From contig JAFSHJ010000307.1 of NCBI GenBank assembly GCA_017440425.1, positions 1 through 5,424 on the forward strand: DNA of 5,424 bases, in the 5' to 3' direction. Source of the DNA: Oscillospiraceae bacterium (GTDB lineage Bacteria; Bacillota; Clostridia; Oscillospirales; Ruminococcaceae). Below are positions 4,616-5,424 of this stretch, piece after piece; within the stretch, counting starts at the first letter, position 1, and each line of letters starts with the position of its first letter. Below the pieces are notes generated by a model, which did no database searches, was not told the DNA's origin, and saw only the letters and a program-made list of their open reading frames with translations. The position numbers and the translations under genes are program-made.

Positions 4616-5424
4616 ATGAAACGTTCTCGCGGCATAGGCATATATATTGCCGTGCTGGTGCTGCTTTTGCTGCTTGCATCGGTGTTCTTCACCATGCGCG
4701 GCAACGATGACGACACACAGTACTATGAGATACTGGGTTACTTCTACCGCTACGAGGTAGAGGAATACGAGCTCAATCTCGGCACAGGTGAAATGGTGCT
4801 TGGTGTCAAGGGTCAGACAGAAAAAATAACCTACCGTGTACCGAATGTCAGCGTATTTTTAGGCGATACGGAAGAACTGGTTGCGGAATACAACAAAGAG
4901 CACACGGATGCTCCCATCAGGGTAAACTATCTGCCCATAAAAGAGACGCCCTGGTGGCTGTCTTTCCTGCCTTCTCTGCTGCTCATCGGTGTGATGATAG
5001 TTTTCTGGATACTGATGATGCGCCAGAATGGCGGCGGCGGAAAGGTTATGAACTTCGGCAAAGCCAAGGTTAAACCCACCGACGAGCGCAAAACCACATT
5101 TGCCGATGTTGCAGGCGCAGATGAGGAAAAGGGCGAGCTGGTAGAGCTTGTTGAGTTCCTCAAAAATCCCAAAAAATATAACGATATCGGCGCAAGAATA
5201 CCCAAGGGTGTTCTGCTTGTAGGTCCTCCGGGAACAGGTAAGACCCTGCTTGCAAGAGCCGTTGCAGGCGAGGCAGGCGTGCCCTTCTTCTCAATTTCCG
5301 GTTCGGATTTTGTTGAGATGTTTGTGGGTGTTGGTGCTTCCCGCGTAAGAGATCTTTTTGAGCAGGCAAAGAAAAACGCTCCCGCAATTGTGTTTATCGA
5401 TGAGATAGACGCTGTGGGTCGTCA
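4616..5424 (+). CDS. ftsH: ATP-dependent zinc metalloprotease FtsH, N-terminal part (3' end outside window)
   Basis: FtsH is a hexameric membrane AAA+ protease that extracts and degrades membrane proteins and unstable regulators. The window holds 269 codons of a protein usually over 600 residues long. A first membrane helix (about 7-24) is followed by a short extracytoplasmic domain of about 85 residues. A second helix (about 113-136, beginning WWLSFLPSLLLIG) leads into a Gly-rich linker and the AAA+ domain. TFADVAGADEEKGELVELVEFL opens the ATPase, Walker A GPPGTGKT is at 203-210 and Walker B VFIDEID at 259-265 with Asp262-Glu263. The SRH arginine and the HEXXH zinc protease site lie beyond the window, so protease activity is assumed from the family. 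The ATG at 4616 is the only sensible start; AAAGGGG ends 12 bases before it, a rather long spacing. It follows hpt in the same direction without a terminator, so cotranscription is likely. Confidence 0.96.
   Translation, partial: MKRSRGIGIYIAVLVLLLLLASVFFTMRGNDDDTQYYEILGYFYRYEVEEYELNLGTGEMVLGVKGQTEKITYRVPNVSVFLGDTEELVAEYNKEHTDAPIRVNYLPIKETPWWLSFLPSLLLIGVMIVFWILMMRQNGGGGKVMNFGKAKVKPTDERKTTFADVAGADEEKGELVELVEFLKNPKKYNDIGARIPKGVLLVGPPGTGKTLLARAVAGEAGVPFFSISGSDFVEMFVGVGASRVRDLFEQAKKNAPAIVFIDEIDAVGR

Overview
The window looks like chromosomal DNA from a Gram-positive Clostridia-type bacterium (Bacillota), possibly near Ruminococcaceae/Oscillospiraceae. The reasons are the gene order tilS-hpt-ftsH, which is classical for Bacillota, strong AGGAG-type ribosome binding sites, consensus sigma-A promoters with 17-bp spacers, AT-rich intergenic DNA and the style of the proteins. 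The exact taxon cannot be read from the sequence alone.

Layout. (1) Bases 1-581, plus strand: the C-terminal end of a Rad3/DinG-like superfamily 2 DNA helicase whose start lies outside the window. It ends in a strong intrinsic terminator (583-618). (2) Bases 621-1780, minus strand: a two-gene operon of a CsoR/FrmR-family metal-sensing repressor followed by a 10-helix EamA/DMT transporter. The two genes overlap by 3 bases (ATGA). The operon has a consensus promoter (1822-1850) and a G/C-tract pseudo-palindrome over the expected transcription start, which is a likely CsoR operator. (3) Bases 1923-2363, minus strand: a lone MarR-family regulator with its own consensus promoter, a small dyad between promoter and ribosome binding site, and its own terminator. 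(4) Bases 2650-5424, plus strand: tilS (tRNA-Ile lysidine synthetase), hpt (hypoxanthine phosphoribosyltransferase) and the N-terminal part of ftsH (membrane AAA+ protease). These are tightly packed and probably transcribed together from a promoter at 2542-2570.

How the parts work together. The tilS-hpt-ftsH block is housekeeping: tRNA decoding, purine salvage and membrane protein quality control. The csoR-EamA pair looks like a self-contained stress module in which a sensor repressor controls itself and an exporter; the substrate is not known. The MarR gene has no obvious partner inside the window other than itself or the divergent tilS operon.

I see no tRNA or rRNA genes, CRISPR arrays, insertion sequences or prophage genes. 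The least ordinary part is the csoR-EamA operon: its transporter type is not the usual CopA or RcnA partner, and the repressor carries a Cys/His-rich N-terminus. I did not find a convincing wholly new system.
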